A stretch of 64,000 bases of DNA from Actinocorallia aurantiaca (GCF_039533685.1 NZ_BAAATZ010000002.1:1-64000); one strand, 5' to 3'. Shown: positions 1 through 8,611, numbered from the stretch's first letter. Notes: generated from the sequence alone by a model not told the origin. Numbers and translations: made by a program.

Positions 1-1736
1 CGGCGCCGCGGCCCGGCCCGGCCAGCGCCGTCTCCGACGCGGGTACGCCGGGCCCGCCCGCACGCGGAACCAACCAGACCGTCATCGACCAGGGCGTCCC
101 GCGCCGCCGCGGACGTTCGATGCCGCGCCGCCCTCCGGTCCGCACCGGCCCGCCGCGGCCGCAGGGCCCGATCTCCAAACTGCTCCCCCAGCCCCCGGAC
201 GACGAGGAGAAGCACTCCTACGTCGACCGGAAGATGCCGCTCCTGGTGATCGGCTCCTCCATCACCTTCGTCTGCCTGGTGTTCACGCAGTTCCAGCTCG
301 CCCGGTCGAACCCGTGGGTCTGGGGCCTCGTCCCGTTCATGATCTTCACGATCGTGTACTACGCGGCGTCCTACGCGCTGAACTACCTCGGCAAGGGGTT
401 CGACTTCAAGGCGCACCGGCGGCTGGTGGAGACCTGGCGGCCCGCCCGGTACCCGAGCATCGACGTCTTCCTGCCGGTCTGCGGCGAGCAGATCGAGGTG
501 CTGCACAACACGTGGACGCACGTCCAGAAGCTCGCCCGCGCCTACCCCGGCAAGGTCGTGCCGTTCGTCCTGGACGACGGGGACAGCGCCGACCTGCGGG
601 CGATGGCCGCGGACTTCGGGTTCCGCTACGCGGTCCGCCCGAACCGCGGCTGGTTCAAGAAGGCCGGCAACATGCGGTTCGGCTTCGAGAACTCCGGCGG
701 CGACTACATCCTGATCCTCGACGCCGACTTCACGCCCCGGCACGACCTGCTCAACGAGGTCATCCCGCATCTGGAGACCCATCCCGAGCTCGGCATCGTG
801 CAGACCCCGCAGTTCTTCCGGGTCCTCGACGAGCAGACGTGGATCGAGCGGGGCGCCGCGGCGGTGCAGGAGTACTTCTACCGGCTCGTCCAGGTGTCGC
901 GGGACCGCATCGGCGGCGCCATCTGCGTCGGCACCTGCGCGGTCTACCGCCGCGCCGCCCTCGACAGGATCGGCGGCATCACGCTGATCGAGCACTCCGA
1001 GGACATCCACACCGGCTTCGACCTGAACAAGCTCGGCTACGAGCTGCGCTACCTGCCGATCGCGCTGGCGACCGGCGTGTGCCCCGACAACATGGGCGCG
1101 TTCTTCAGCCAGCAGTACCGCTGGTGCCAGGGCTCGATCGGCCTGCTGACCAGCAAGAAGTTCTGGAAGATGAAGATGCGGCCGGTCTCCAGGGCGGCGT
1201 TCCTGTCGGGTCTGCTGTACTACGCGCACACCGCGGTCTTCGTGGTGGTCGGCCCGCTCATGCCGATCCTCATGCTGGCCGTCGACCCGTACATGTTCGA
1301 GCTGGAGCGCATGCTCTGGGTCCTGCCCACCGTGATCTTCAGCACGGTGATCTTCCCCCGCTGGCACCGGGTCCCGTACCGCCTTGAAGCGTGGTCGGTC
1401 GCCGTCCTCTACAGCTGGACCCACCTGTTCACGTTCTGGGACGTGCTCCGCCGCCGCGAGATGGGCTGGAAGCCCACCGGCGCCGGCAGCGCCAAGAAGA
1501 ACAAGGTCCGCCGCATGTGGATCGCGCTGCTCGGCTGGAGCCTCCCGACCGCCCTCGTCTGGGTCGGGCTGGCCGTCTACCAGTCGTTCCACCACGCCCC
1601 CGAGGACATCGCCCTGGTCCTCGGCCTGGGCCTGCTCAACCTCTTCATCGTGGTGCGCGCCGTGATCCAGCCCAAGCACGACGAGCCCGCGCGCACCCCG
1701 CAGGACAAGATCGTCGCGGCGGCCGACGCGGTCTAG
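1..1736 (+). CDS. Processive family-2 glycosyltransferase (cellulose-synthase-like), 5'-truncated by window
   Basis: Membrane-embedded GT2 polymerase that would transfer sugars from a nucleotide-sugar to a growing polysaccharide on the cytoplasmic face. Counted from the ATG at 120 (538 residues), it has two N-terminal membrane helices (about 40-90), the GT-A motifs DDGDS (about 150) and DADF (about 200), the processive-synthase motif QQYRW (about 330) and several C-terminal helices. That ATG is probably not the start. The frame is open back to base 3, and the upstream codons read TNQTVIDQG, matching PNKTIMDDP near the N-terminus of the paralogue at 13441..16932. The real start therefore lies left of the window. 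Unlike the paralogue it has no GT39 half and stops after the last helix. It belongs with the polysaccharide genes that follow. Substrate is not visible from sequence. Confidence 0.9.
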   Translation, partial: APRPGPASAVSDAGTPGPPARGTNQTVIDQGVPRRRGRSMPRRPPVRTGPPRPQGPISKLLPQPPDDEEKHSYVDRKMPLLVIGSSITFVCLVFTQFQLARSNPWVWGLVPFMIFTIVYYAASYALNYLGKGFDFKAHRRLVETWRPARYPSIDVFLPVCGEQIEVLHNTWTHVQKLARAYPGKVVPFVLDDGDSADLRAMAADFGFRYAVRPNRGWFKKAGNMRFGFENSGGDYILILDADFTPRHDLLNEVIPHLETHPELGIVQTPQFFRVLDEQTWIERGAAAVQEYFYRLVQVSRDRIGGAICVGTCAVYRRAALDRIGGITLIEHSEDIHTGFDLNKLGYELRYLPIALATGVCPDNMGAFFSQQYRWCQGSIGLLTSKKFWKMKMRPVSRAAFLSGLLYYAHTAVFVVVGPLMPILMLAVDPYMFELERMLWVLPTVIFSTVIFPRWHRVPYRLEAWSVAVLYSWTHLFTFWDVLRRREMGWKPTGAGSAKKNKVRRMWIALLGWSLPTALVWVGLAVYQSFHHAPEDIALVLGLGLLNLFIVVRAVIQPKHDEPARTPQDKIVAAADAV

Positions 1737-1785
1737 CCCGCGCGAGCCGCGCGGAGGGGCACCCGTTCCCGCTCGCCGGGGGCGG

Positions 1786-2520
1786 TCAGGCGGGGATCCT
1801 GCGTTCGAGGAGGCCGAGGGCGGCGTCGGTGGTCTTGCCGAGGAGGGCCAGGAGGACGATCGCCAGGAGGAGGATGTCGGTGCGGCCGGTGTTCTGGCTA
1901 TCGGTGAGGAGGAAGCCCAGGCCGACGGCCGAGGCGATGAGTTCGGCGGCGACCAGGAAGAGCCAGGCCTGGGCCAGGCCGAGGCGCAGACCGGCGAAGG
2001 CGGCGGGCGCGATGCTCGGCAGCAGGATCCGGCCGAGCAGGGCAGGGCCCTGCAGGCCGTAGGCGCGGCCCACCTCGAGGAGGTGGGCGTCGGCGTGGGC
2101 GAGGGCGGCCGAGACCGTCGTGTACACGGGGAAGAAGGCGCCGATCGCGATCAGCGTGATCTTGGGGCCTTCGCCGATCCCGAGCCACAGCACCAGCAGG
2201 GGGACCCAGGCCAGGGACGGCACGGCGCGCACCGCGGCGATGCTGGGCCCGGCCAGGTCGCGCACGGATCCGACCATGCCGACCAGCGCGCCGAGCACCA
2301 GGGCCGCGACGGTGCCGAGGAGGAATCCGATGAGGACCCGCCTGCAGCTGACCACCAGGTGCTGCCAGAGTTCGCCGCGCCGGATCAGCTCCCAGCCCGC
2401 CTCGACGAGGTCGGACGGAGGGGGGAGCTGCTCCCGGCCGTACAGGCCAGTCGTCACCGCCACCTGCCACAGGGCGAGCACGCCCAGCGGGACGACCAGG
2501 CCCTTGACCGGGAGCCTCAT
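1786..2520 (-). CDS. ABC transporter permease, sulfonate/taurine/nitrate type (SsuC-like)
   Basis: Inner-membrane permease (244 residues) of the BPD_transp_1 family that takes up small anions such as aliphatic sulfonates or taurine. About six hydrophobic helices are visible, with the EAA-loop region around AYGLQGPALLGRILLPSIAP. The start is the ATG at 2518-2520, which overlaps the TGA of the upstream binding protein as ATGA, so the two are translationally coupled. It is the last gene of the order ATPase - binding protein - permease on the minus strand. A longer open frame extends upstream, but it only shadows the binding-protein gene. Sulfonate is the best guess from family resemblance; taurine, nitrate or pyrimidine precursors cannot be excluded. 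Confidence 0.88.
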   Translation of the reverse strand: MRLPVKGLVVPLGVLALWQVAVTTGLYGREQLPPPSDLVEAGWELIRRGELWQHLVVSCRRVLIGFLLGTVAALVLGALVGMVGSVRDLAGPSIAAVRAVPSLAWVPLLVLWLGIGEGPKITLIAIGAFFPVYTTVSAALAHADAHLLEVGRAYGLQGPALLGRILLPSIAPAAFAGLRLGLAQAWLFLVAAELIASAVGLGFLLTDSQNTGRTDILLLAIVLLALLGKTTDAALGLLERRIPA

Positions 2521-3476
2521 CGTGTATCCGCCTTCTGCGCGAACTGCGGGTCGAAGAGGGTGTCCAGGGCCTTCTTCGCCGCCGCCTCGTCCTTCACCTG
2601 GCCTTCGGCGACCAGGACGGGCAGGACCTGCTCCAGGACGGCGCGCTGGGAGGCGCCGGGAACGGGGCTGACCGTGAGGTCCGTGCGCTGCGTCAGCACG
2701 ACCTTGGCGACTTCGGGCGTGACGCCGGATTCCTTGGCGAGGAGCGCGACGGCCTCGTCCGGGTTCGCGGCGATCCACGCCCGGGCCTTCTCGTAGGCGT
2801 TCACCACCTTCTGGGCGAGGTCGGGGTGGTCCTTGATGAAGGACTCCCTGGCGTTCAGGAACCCGTAGGAGGTGAATTCCGTGTTGCGGTAGAACAGCTT
2901 GGATCCGGCGGTCAGCTCGGAGGTCGCCATGATCGGGTCGAGTCCCGCCCACGCGGCGACGTCACCGCGCTTCAGGGCAGCCTCGCCGTCGGCGTGCTGC
3001 AGGTTGACGACCTCGACGTCCGTTCCGGACAGCCCGTTCGCGCGGAGCGCCTGCAGGAGGAAGAAGTAGGGGTCCGTTCCCTTGGTCGCGGCGACCTTCT
3101 TGCCCTTGAGCTGGGCGACGGACGTGATCGGCGAGTCCTTGCCGGTGACCAGGGCGGCCCACTCCGGGTGGCTGTAGATCTCGATCGCCTTGATGGGCGT
3201 CCCGTTGGCCCTGGCCTGCAGCGCCGCCGCGCCGGCGGTCGATCCGACGTCGATGGTGCCCGCCCGCAGGTTCTCGTTGGCCTTGTTGCTCCCCGCCGAC
3301 AGCACCCAGGTGGTCTCGACGCCCTCCTTCTCCAGCCAGCCCTGGTCGCGGATGACGAGGCTCGACGGGTTGTAGTACGCGTAGTCGAGCTTGACCTCGG
3401 GCTTGTCGCCCTCCCCGGAGGAGCAGCCGGCGGCCAGGAGGGCGACGGCGGCGAGGGCGGCGGCCATTTTCATCAT
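2517..3476 (-). CDS. ABC transporter substrate-binding lipoprotein (SsuA/TauA-like)
   Basis: Extracytoplasmic solute-binding lipoprotein of 319 residues. The N-terminus MMKMAAALAAVALLAAGC is a lipoprotein signal peptide with lipobox LAAGC. The mature part has the NMT1/SsuA-like fold signature: a YAYYNPSSLVIRDQGWLEKEG opening strand-helix and a GSTAGAAALQARANG ligand loop. The start at 3476 is chosen because its ATG overlaps the TGA of the upstream ATPase as ATGA. The 3' end makes a second ATGA overlap with the permease, so all three subunits are coupled. No tryptophan-lined or other residue pattern fixes the ligand; a small sulfonate is inferred from family only. Confidence 0.9.
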   Translation of the reverse strand: MMKMAAALAAVALLAAGCSSGEGDKPEVKLDYAYYNPSSLVIRDQGWLEKEGVETTWVLSAGSNKANENLRAGTIDVGSTAGAAALQARANGTPIKAIEIYSHPEWAALVTGKDSPITSVAQLKGKKVAATKGTDPYFFLLQALRANGLSGTDVEVVNLQHADGEAALKRGDVAAWAGLDPIMATSELTAGSKLFYRNTEFTSYGFLNARESFIKDHPDLAQKVVNAYEKARAWIAANPDEAVALLAKESGVTPEVAKVVLTQRTDLTVSPVPGASQRAVLEQVLPVLVAEGQVKDEAAAKKALDTLFDPQFAQKADTR

Positions 3477-4273
3477 CGGGATGTTTCCTGTTCTCGCGGG
3501 TGGTGGCTGGGCACGCCCAGTTGTTCGAGGAGTTCGGCGCTGAGCGCCGCCAGCGTGGAGTCGCCCCGGTCGCGGGGGCGGAGCTCGTGGATCTCGGTCA
3601 CCGAGTGGACGACCGCTCCGGAGGGTTCCGTCCGCAGCAGGACGATCCGGTCTGCGAGGTGCAGGGCCTCGCCGACGTCGTGGGTGACCATGACGACGGT
3701 GCCGGCGCCGCGCACGTCGTCGAGCAGGTCCTGCATCCGCAGCCGGGTCAGCGCGTCGAGCGCCGCGAAGGGCTCGTCGAGGAGCAGGACGCCGGGGTCG
3801 CGCGCCAGCGCCCGGGCCAGCGCCACCCGCTGGGCCATGCCCCCGGACACCTGCCGGGGCCGGTGCCGGTGGAACTCGGCCAGCCCCACCAGGTCGAGCC
3901 AGCGCTCGGCGTCCTCGCGTCCACGCCCCTTGGGCAGGCCGAGGGCGACGTTGCCCGCCAGGTCCCGCCACGGCAGCAGCCGGGGCTCCTGGAAGACGAT
4001 GGCGGTGCGCGGGTCCACGCCCTCGACGTTCCGGCCGTCCAGCAGCACCCGGCCTTCCGAGGGCGTGTCCAGACCGGCGATGAGCCGGAGCAGCGTCGAC
4101 TTGCCGCAGCCGGACGGGCCGAGCAGCGCGACGATCTCGCCCGGGGCGATCTCCAGGTCGATGGCGTCGAGCACCGTCCGCGGTCCGGTGCCCTCCACTC
4201 CCGGGAAGCTCCGGCTGACACCGCGCAGGCTCACCGCCGCGGGGACGACAGGCACCCCACCACCCCATTCCAT
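3473..4273 (-). CDS. ABC transporter ATPase (SsuB/TauB-like)
   Basis: ATP-hydrolysing subunit of 266 residues. Walker A GPSGCGKST, Q-loop region VFQEPRLLPW, signature VSGGMAQR, Walker B VLLLDEP and the H-loop THD are all intact, so the protein should be active. The phrase RLLPW after the Q-loop is typical of the nitrate/sulfonate/taurine ATPase group. The chosen start is the ATG at 4271-4273 (MEWGGG). The frame is open further upstream, but that part reads through the noncoding flank of the neighbouring TnpB element. No good Shine-Dalgarno precedes it. First gene of a three-gene ATGA-coupled operon; a 13-bp inverted repeat lies just upstream. Confidence 0.88.
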   Translation of the reverse strand: MEWGGGVPVVPAAVSLRGVSRSFPGVEGTGPRTVLDAIDLEIAPGEIVALLGPSGCGKSTLLRLIAGLDTPSEGRVLLDGRNVEGVDPRTAIVFQEPRLLPWRDLAGNVALGLPKGRGREDAERWLDLVGLAEFHRHRPRQVSGGMAQRVALARALARDPGVLLLDEPFAALDALTRLRMQDLLDDVRGAGTVVMVTHDVGEALHLADRIVLLRTEPSGAVVHSVTEIHELRPRDRGDSTLAALSAELLEQLGVPSHHPREQETSR

Positions 4274-4289
4274 GTCAATCTGATCTGAA

Positions 4290-4302
4290 AAGTAGCCTAC
4301 TT
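4290..4302. promoter_or_regulatory. Inverted repeat upstream of the sulfonate-type ABC operon
   Basis: AAGTAG-C-CTACTT is a perfect 6-bp-arm palindrome 17 bases before the ATPase start. Its place in the only gap between the transporter operon and the TnpB element makes it a candidate operator. No regulator gene is adjacent. Confidence 0.35.
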
Positions 4303-4349
4303 CCGAAGCCGGGGCGAGACACGATTTTCCGATCACCCGATAGAGCAAC

Positions 4350-4413
4350 CCGTCAACTTCTCGGCCTTGAAGGGCCGAGCTTGCAGCTCTTCCCCACACC
4401 TGGCCGGTGTGGT
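4350..4413 (-). ncRNA. Candidate right end / omega-RNA 3' portion of the TnpB element
   Basis: Immediately downstream of the tnpB stop, two GC-rich hairpins follow one another and end in AAGTTGAC on the minus strand. In characterised TnpB systems the guide RNA overlaps the 3' end of tnpB and finishes at the element right end, with the guide taken from flanking DNA. By that analogy the guide would be the bases just left of 4350. Structure is seen; the RNA itself is inferred. Confidence 0.35.
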
Positions 4414-5571
4414 TCAGGCCGCGTCGTCGGCAGCGTGACTCACTGCCCAGACCGCAGCACCGCGTTGGGCGATGTTGCGGCCCGCGTTCACGTCGGCGTG
4501 CTCAGCGAAGCCGCACGACGTGCAAAGGAAGGTGGACTGATCAGGCCGGTTGCTCCGGCTGACGTGGCCGCAGGCGGAGCAGCCCTGCGAGGTGTGGCGG
4601 GGATCCACGAACACCACCGGCACCCCCGCCCGAGCGGCCTTGTAGGAGACGAACGCGCCGAGTTGGGCGAAGGACCAGGAATGCAGGGTGACCCGCTGGG
4701 GCTTACGAAGCCGTACCCTGTCACGGATGCCGCCCAGGTCTTCCAGAGCGATACCACGGCAGGTGCGTTGAGCCTCGGTCACGAGCTTCTTGGCGATGCA
4801 GTGATTGGTGTCGGCCGCAAAGCGCGCCTCCCGGCCGGAGATCTTGCGCAGCAGCCGCTTGGCCGCCTTGGTGCCCTTCTTCTGCAACCTGCTACGCAGA
4901 CGCCGGTTGCGGTGCCGGACCTGGTTGAGGTGCCTGCCGACGTACCGGTCGCCGTCGCTGGTGGTGGCGATGTTCACGATGCCCAGATCCACGCCCAGGA
5001 AGCCGACCGGATCAAGCGAGTCGGGCTCGGGGACGTCGCAGGTGGCGTACAGGTACCAGTTCCCACCTCGGAGTACCAGGTCGGACTCCCCGCGCCGGTG
5101 GGCGGTGAGCATCTTCAGCTGGGACGGCGAGCACTGGAACGCGATGCCCCTCACGCGGCCTCGGACGGTCCAGATCGACACGGTGCGCGCCTCCGGCTGC
5201 CAGGACAGGCAGCGGTCGTCGAACGGCTGGGCGGCGTCCTTGCGGAACCGGACCGGCTTGGACTCCGCGGCCTTGCGCCGTTTGGAGCCCTCCCGGCCGT
5301 AGTTCCCGGCCTTCAGGTTCGCCTTCAAGGCGGCGTAGGCGTCGGCGGTCTTGCGGACGGCGTGGAGGGCGGGCTGGGCGGACAGGCCCATCGCCTTCAC
5401 CTCGCCGTACACCAGCCGCTGGAGCGGCTGCCTGCCCTTGACGCCGGTCTCGAACGCGCGGCGGGAGGCGTGGTCGGCGGCCCGGTTGCAGGCGTGCAGC
5501 GTCTCCCGGAGAGCCACCTGCGCGGCTTCGTCGGTGAGGAGCTTCACCTGCACCACGAGCTTCACACGCAC
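4414..5571 (-). CDS. tnpB: RNA-guided endonuclease TnpB family protein (OrfB_IS605), intact
   Basis: A 385-residue TnpB, the transposon-encoded ancestor of Cas12, expected to cut DNA next to a target motif using an element-derived RNA. The split RuvC nuclease is complete: D195 in FLGVDLGIVN, E277 in ALEDLGG and D360 in HADVNAGRN. A four-cysteine zinc ribbon lies between the last two acids (C331, C334, C350, C353). The N-terminal half carries the helix-turn-helix and wedge region. Length is normal for compact TnpB (350-420). No frameshift or missing catalytic residue is visible, so it may still be active. It has no tnpA partner. Orientation puts its 3' hairpins toward the ABC operon. Confidence 0.92.
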   Translation of the reverse strand: MRVKLVVQVKLLTDEAAQVALRETLHACNRAADHASRRAFETGVKGRQPLQRLVYGEVKAMGLSAQPALHAVRKTADAYAALKANLKAGNYGREGSKRRKAAESKPVRFRKDAAQPFDDRCLSWQPEARTVSIWTVRGRVRGIAFQCSPSQLKMLTAHRRGESDLVLRGGNWYLYATCDVPEPDSLDPVGFLGVDLGIVNIATTSDGDRYVGRHLNQVRHRNRRLRSRLQKKGTKAAKRLLRKISGREARFAADTNHCIAKKLVTEAQRTCRGIALEDLGGIRDRVRLRKPQRVTLHSWSFAQLGAFVSYKAARAGVPVVFVDPRHTSQGCSACGHVSRSNRPDQSTFLCTSCGFAEHADVNAGRNIAQRGAAVWAVSHAADDAA

Positions 5572-5580
5572 AACATAGCG

Positions 5581-5604
5581 ATTCTTCGCTGATAGCGAGA
5601 GAAT
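5581..5604. repeat. Imperfect hairpin at the 5' side of tnpB (candidate left end)
   Basis: ATTCT-TCGCT-GAT-AGCGA-G-AGAAT folds into a 10-bp stem with one bulged G, 10 bases before the tnpB start. Subterminal hairpins like this mark IS200/IS605 ends. The exact cleavage point is not determined. The 182 bases from 5605 to 5786 hold no gene. Confidence 0.45.
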
Positions 5605-5786
5605 TTCCCGATCCCAGCATGCACAAAAGGGGCGAAGTACTACCTACGACCTGCATGTTCGTTTCGTCTCGCCCGGCTCAGCGGAGAACTCCGGGAGTTC
5701 AACGGCGAAAGGGCCGGGATTCCTTGCTAGATCTTGTTGAACCTCGACCGCCGCTTCGACGGTGCGGTCGCAGGAGATCGCGCGAC

Positions 5787-6788
5787 TCAGCGCGTGAAGT
5801 GGTCGCGCACGACCTTCTCGGCCGGTTTGCCGTGCGGTGAGTAGGCGAGGGAGCGCGGAACGGCCTCGCTGCCCGGCCAGTCGTCCCACATCCAGAACAT
5901 GACGCCCGCCCACCACGCCTTCGTGCCGAAGACGGCGAGCAGTGCCTCGTATGCGGCGGCCTGCTCCCGGTCGTCGCGGGTCCTGGAGACCGTCCAGGAG
6001 TACGGCTCGGTGACGGTGCCGCGCTGGCTGGTGTAGCCGGCCTCGGTGAAGAGGATCTTCTTGCCTTGTTCGGCCGACAGCGCCGCCAGCTCTTCGGCGT
6101 ACGGGGTCCACGCGTTCTTCAGGGCGGCGACCGAGCGGGTCGGACGGGATGCCAGCGGCCAGTAGGCGTCGATCCCGATGAGGTCGACCTTGTCCCAGAA
6201 GGCCACGTTCCCGTGGCCGTCGTAGTTCGCCGCGTAGACGAGCTCGCCCTTGAAGTCGGCTCGGACCCGGGCGATGACCTTCAGCCACTCGGCGCGGTGG
6301 CCGCTGACGCCGGCCAGCTCCGTGCCGACGGCGAGCTGCTCGACCCCGGCCGACGCGGCGAGTTCCGCGTAGTGGCCGATGAACGCCTGATAGGACGCGA
6401 ACCACTCCGCCCGGTCCCGCGGGCGGATCTCGGCTCTGTCCTGGTCGTCCGGCAGGTCGACGTGCGGTTTCAGCAGGACCTTCAGCCCGTGCTTCCCGGC
6501 CAGCGCGATGACGTCGCGCAGCGACTCGTCGGAGGCGCTCTCCGCGGTGCGGTGGATCGTCGAGGCCCGTGCCGTCCTCTGGTACCAGGTCGGGGTGAGC
6601 TGGATCCAGCCCGCGCCCGTCGCGGCCAGGGACTCGACGTAGGCCGGGGCCTCCTTCGAGGAGTAGTCCGACACCGTCCAGGCGGGGAGCGCGAACCCGT
6701 ACCGGCGCGGCGTCTCGGCGGGGTGCGGCGGAACGCAGGCGGCGGCCCCCGCGAGGAGGACCGCCGCCGTCAACGCTCGGTGGGTCAC
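5787..6788 (-). CDS. GH113-like glycoside hydrolase lipoprotein
   Basis: Extracytoplasmic TIM-barrel glycosidase of 333 residues. The N-terminus ALTAAVLLAGAAAC is a lipoprotein-like signal (C18; the lipobox is slightly atypical). The family 113 pattern is clear: acid/base E157 in AVGTELAG, VYAANYDG, FWDKVDLIGIDAYWPL, and nucleophile E249 in FTEAGYTS, ending in WAGVMFWMWDDW. Known GH113 enzymes are beta-mannanases; here the neighbours suggest the substrate is the locally made exopolysaccharide. The start is the GTG at 6786-6788, overlapping the TGA of the DUF2334 gene as GTGA, so it is coupled to that gene. Role in trimming or releasing polymer is inferred. Confidence 0.82.
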   Translation of the reverse strand: MTHRALTAAVLLAGAAACVPPHPAETPRRYGFALPAWTVSDYSSKEAPAYVESLAATGAGWIQLTPTWYQRTARASTIHRTAESASDESLRDVIALAGKHGLKVLLKPHVDLPDDQDRAEIRPRDRAEWFASYQAFIGHYAELAASAGVEQLAVGTELAGVSGHRAEWLKVIARVRADFKGELVYAANYDGHGNVAFWDKVDLIGIDAYWPLASRPTRSVAALKNAWTPYAEELAALSAEQGKKILFTEAGYTSQRGTVTEPYSWTVSRTRDDREQAAAYEALLAVFGTKAWWAGVMFWMWDDWPGSEAVPRSLAYSPHGKPAEKVVRDHFTR

Positions 6789-8611
6789 GGAATGACCGTC
6801 GCCGGATCGACGAAGGTGTAGCCCAGTCCCTTGATTCCCTGCACCGTCTGCTGGAGCGGCGTCACCGGGAAGTACGGGTGGTAGAAGAACGAGGCGAAGC
6901 CGTCGCGGACGGCCAGGTTGTACTGCGCCGCCTTGACGATGTCGGCCGGGAAGCGCGGCGGGTGGTTGTTGTACGCCTCGGGCTCGTAGTTGCCGAGGTT
7001 CTCGGGCAGCACCTTGCCGCCGGTCACGTCCGTCACCGGGTACGGGAAGAACTGGCCGATGAGCCTGGTGTAGTCGAGGGCGCCGCCGGACAGCGTCCCG
7101 GCCGGGTAGATGCGCCGCTCCAGCGCCGCCGAGAAGACGTTCTTGATGGCCGTGTAGTCGGCGATCGACGCGGCGTAGTGCGGGGTCGTCCAGATCGTCG
7201 GGGTGGGCAGGCCGCGCGGGGCGTACTCCTGCCTGCCGGTGTTGATCCGGCTGGTCGCCCAGGTGACGGAGTCCCCGACGACCGGACCGTCCAGGATGAC
7301 GCTGTCGTTGGCGTCCACGTGTGCCCGGTAGAACTCGAAGTCGTCGCCGGTGACCCCGTTGTACGGGTTGGCCGCGCTGCCGTTCTGGTGGGTGTAGCCG
7401 TGCTGGATGAGGCGTCCGCCGTTGGCGAGCATGTAGTTCAGCACGGTGAGCAGCGCGGGCCGGTCCTGGAGCCGGACGGTCTCCGCCACACCGTTGTTGT
7501 AGGTGCCGTTCGGGTCCTCGTAGCGCGGGACGACCTGGAAGGCGTACGGGATGTCCTCCTGCGCGAGGTACTCGGCGATGTCCTGGAGCTCGTCGGGCTC
7601 GCTGTTGGGGCTGATGTCCTCCAGCCGCAGGATCGCCCGGTGCCGGGTCGCGGTGCCGGGGGCCAACGCGTCGAACAGCAGGTCGTGCCAGGCGATGATG
7701 CGGTCGGTCTCGTTGACGTAGGCGTAGGGGATCTCGCCGAGGTAGGTCAGGTTGGACGAGCGGACCGCCCACGGGTAGGGGGTCTCGGGAGTGGTGGCCG
7801 GGTCCTGGCCGGTGGCCAGCTGGGTGACCAGCGGGGCGTTGGTGACGTAGGGCCTGATCACGCCGCTGTCTCCCGCCGTCGGGACGGTCCGGGTGAGCGG
7901 CTGGCCCTTGTAGTCGACGCGCGCGGTGCCGACCCCGCCGAAGAAGGAGTTCGTGGCGTCCCAGCCGTACTTGGTGCTGAACGTCGATGCGCCGATCTTG
8001 TTGGCGAGGTTCCAGATGTTCATCCCGATCCAGACGACGGGCTTCGCCGTGGTGGAGACGTCGCTGTAGAAGGCGTCGGGGATCTCGTCGGGGATCGCGC
8101 CGCCGTAGTACGTCGAGCCGATGTAGATCGTCGAGGTGTGGTCCTCGGTCTCGCCCGCGACGTAGTCCTGCACCGGCTTGGCGGTGACGGTCCCGAAGTG
8201 GCCGGCGAGGTTGGCGGTGGTGACGGCGTAGAGCTCGCCGAGGAATCCGTAGGGGCCCGCGTCGTCGTAGAGCACGAGGGCCGACGGCGCCGGGTCGGCC
8301 GCGGCGGCGCGGCTGACGTTGACCACTTTCGGCCCGAAGACCGACGGCGACCGGAGCGCCACCCGGTTCGCGATCTTCTTTCGCACCTTCTCGGGGAGCG
8401 GTTTGACCGTGTTATGCGGTTTCTTCCGACGCGTCCGCTCCTGCTGCCGGATCCGGCCGGACAGCTCGTTCAACACGGCACTGCGCTCGCCGGCGGCCGG
8501 GATCGCGAACCCCGCGGGCACCGGGGTCGGCCTCGCGTGGGCGCCCCCGCCCGGTACGGCGAGGAGCGCGCCGAACATCGTGACGACGACCAGCGCATGT
8601 TTTGTGCGCAT
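6785..8611 (-). CDS. DUF2334 secreted polysaccharide-deacetylase-like protein
   Basis: Secreted protein of 608 residues with an N-terminal signal peptide (MRTKHALVVVTMFGALLAVP). The C-terminal half has DUF2334 hallmarks: ILRLEDISPNSE, AFQVVPRYEDPNG and LIQHGYTHQNG, which correspond to the metal-binding D and H motifs of the NodB/CE4-like deacetylase barrel. The N-terminal 250 residues look like a Rossmann-like glutamine-amidotransferase-type module seen in longer DUF2334 proteins. The ATG at 8611 is preferred because it begins the signal peptide and is preceded by GGAGGG. An upstream in-frame start would add 29 unlikely residues. It is followed by the GH113-like gene with a 4-base overlap. 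A GH plus deacetylase pair recalls synthase-dependent exopolysaccharide systems. Confidence 0.8.
   Translation of the reverse strand: MRTKHALVVVTMFGALLAVPGGGAHARPTPVPAGFAIPAAGERSAVLNELSGRIRQQERTRRKKPHNTVKPLPEKVRKKIANRVALRSPSVFGPKVVNVSRAAAADPAPSALVLYDDAGPYGFLGELYAVTTANLAGHFGTVTAKPVQDYVAGETEDHTSTIYIGSTYYGGAIPDEIPDAFYSDVSTTAKPVVWIGMNIWNLANKIGASTFSTKYGWDATNSFFGGVGTARVDYKGQPLTRTVPTAGDSGVIRPYVTNAPLVTQLATGQDPATTPETPYPWAVRSSNLTYLGEIPYAYVNETDRIIAWHDLLFDALAPGTATRHRAILRLEDISPNSEPDELQDIAEYLAQEDIPYAFQVVPRYEDPNGTYNNGVAETVRLQDRPALLTVLNYMLANGGRLIQHGYTHQNGSAANPYNGVTGDDFEFYRAHVDANDSVILDGPVVGDSVTWATSRINTGRQEYAPRGLPTPTIWTTPHYAASIADYTAIKNVFSAALERRIYPAGTLSGGALDYTRLIGQFFPYPVTDVTGGKVLPENLGNYEPEAYNNHPPRFPADIVKAAQYNLAVRDGFASFFYHPYFPVTPLQQTVQGIKGLGYTFVDPATVIP

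Larger units (their letters stand above)
4350..5610 (-). mobile_element. Solitary TnpB element of the IS200/IS605 superfamily (no TnpA)
   Basis: The element is defined by an intact tnpB with hairpins at both flanks. On the right-end side, directly after the tnpB stop, are stems at 4395-4411 (CACACC/GGTGTG) and 4361-4378 (TCGGCC/GGCCGA). On the left-end side, before the tnpB start, is a stem at 5581-5604. No tnpA/Y1 transposase is present, so movement would need a helper in trans. Outer boundaries are estimates. The element separates the ABC operon from the glycosidase gene. Confidence 0.6.

Noticed and set aside
4381..5592. A 403-codon plus-strand frame opposite tnpB
   Set aside because: Antisense shadow; lacks any family motif while the minus strand has complete TnpB catalytic residues.
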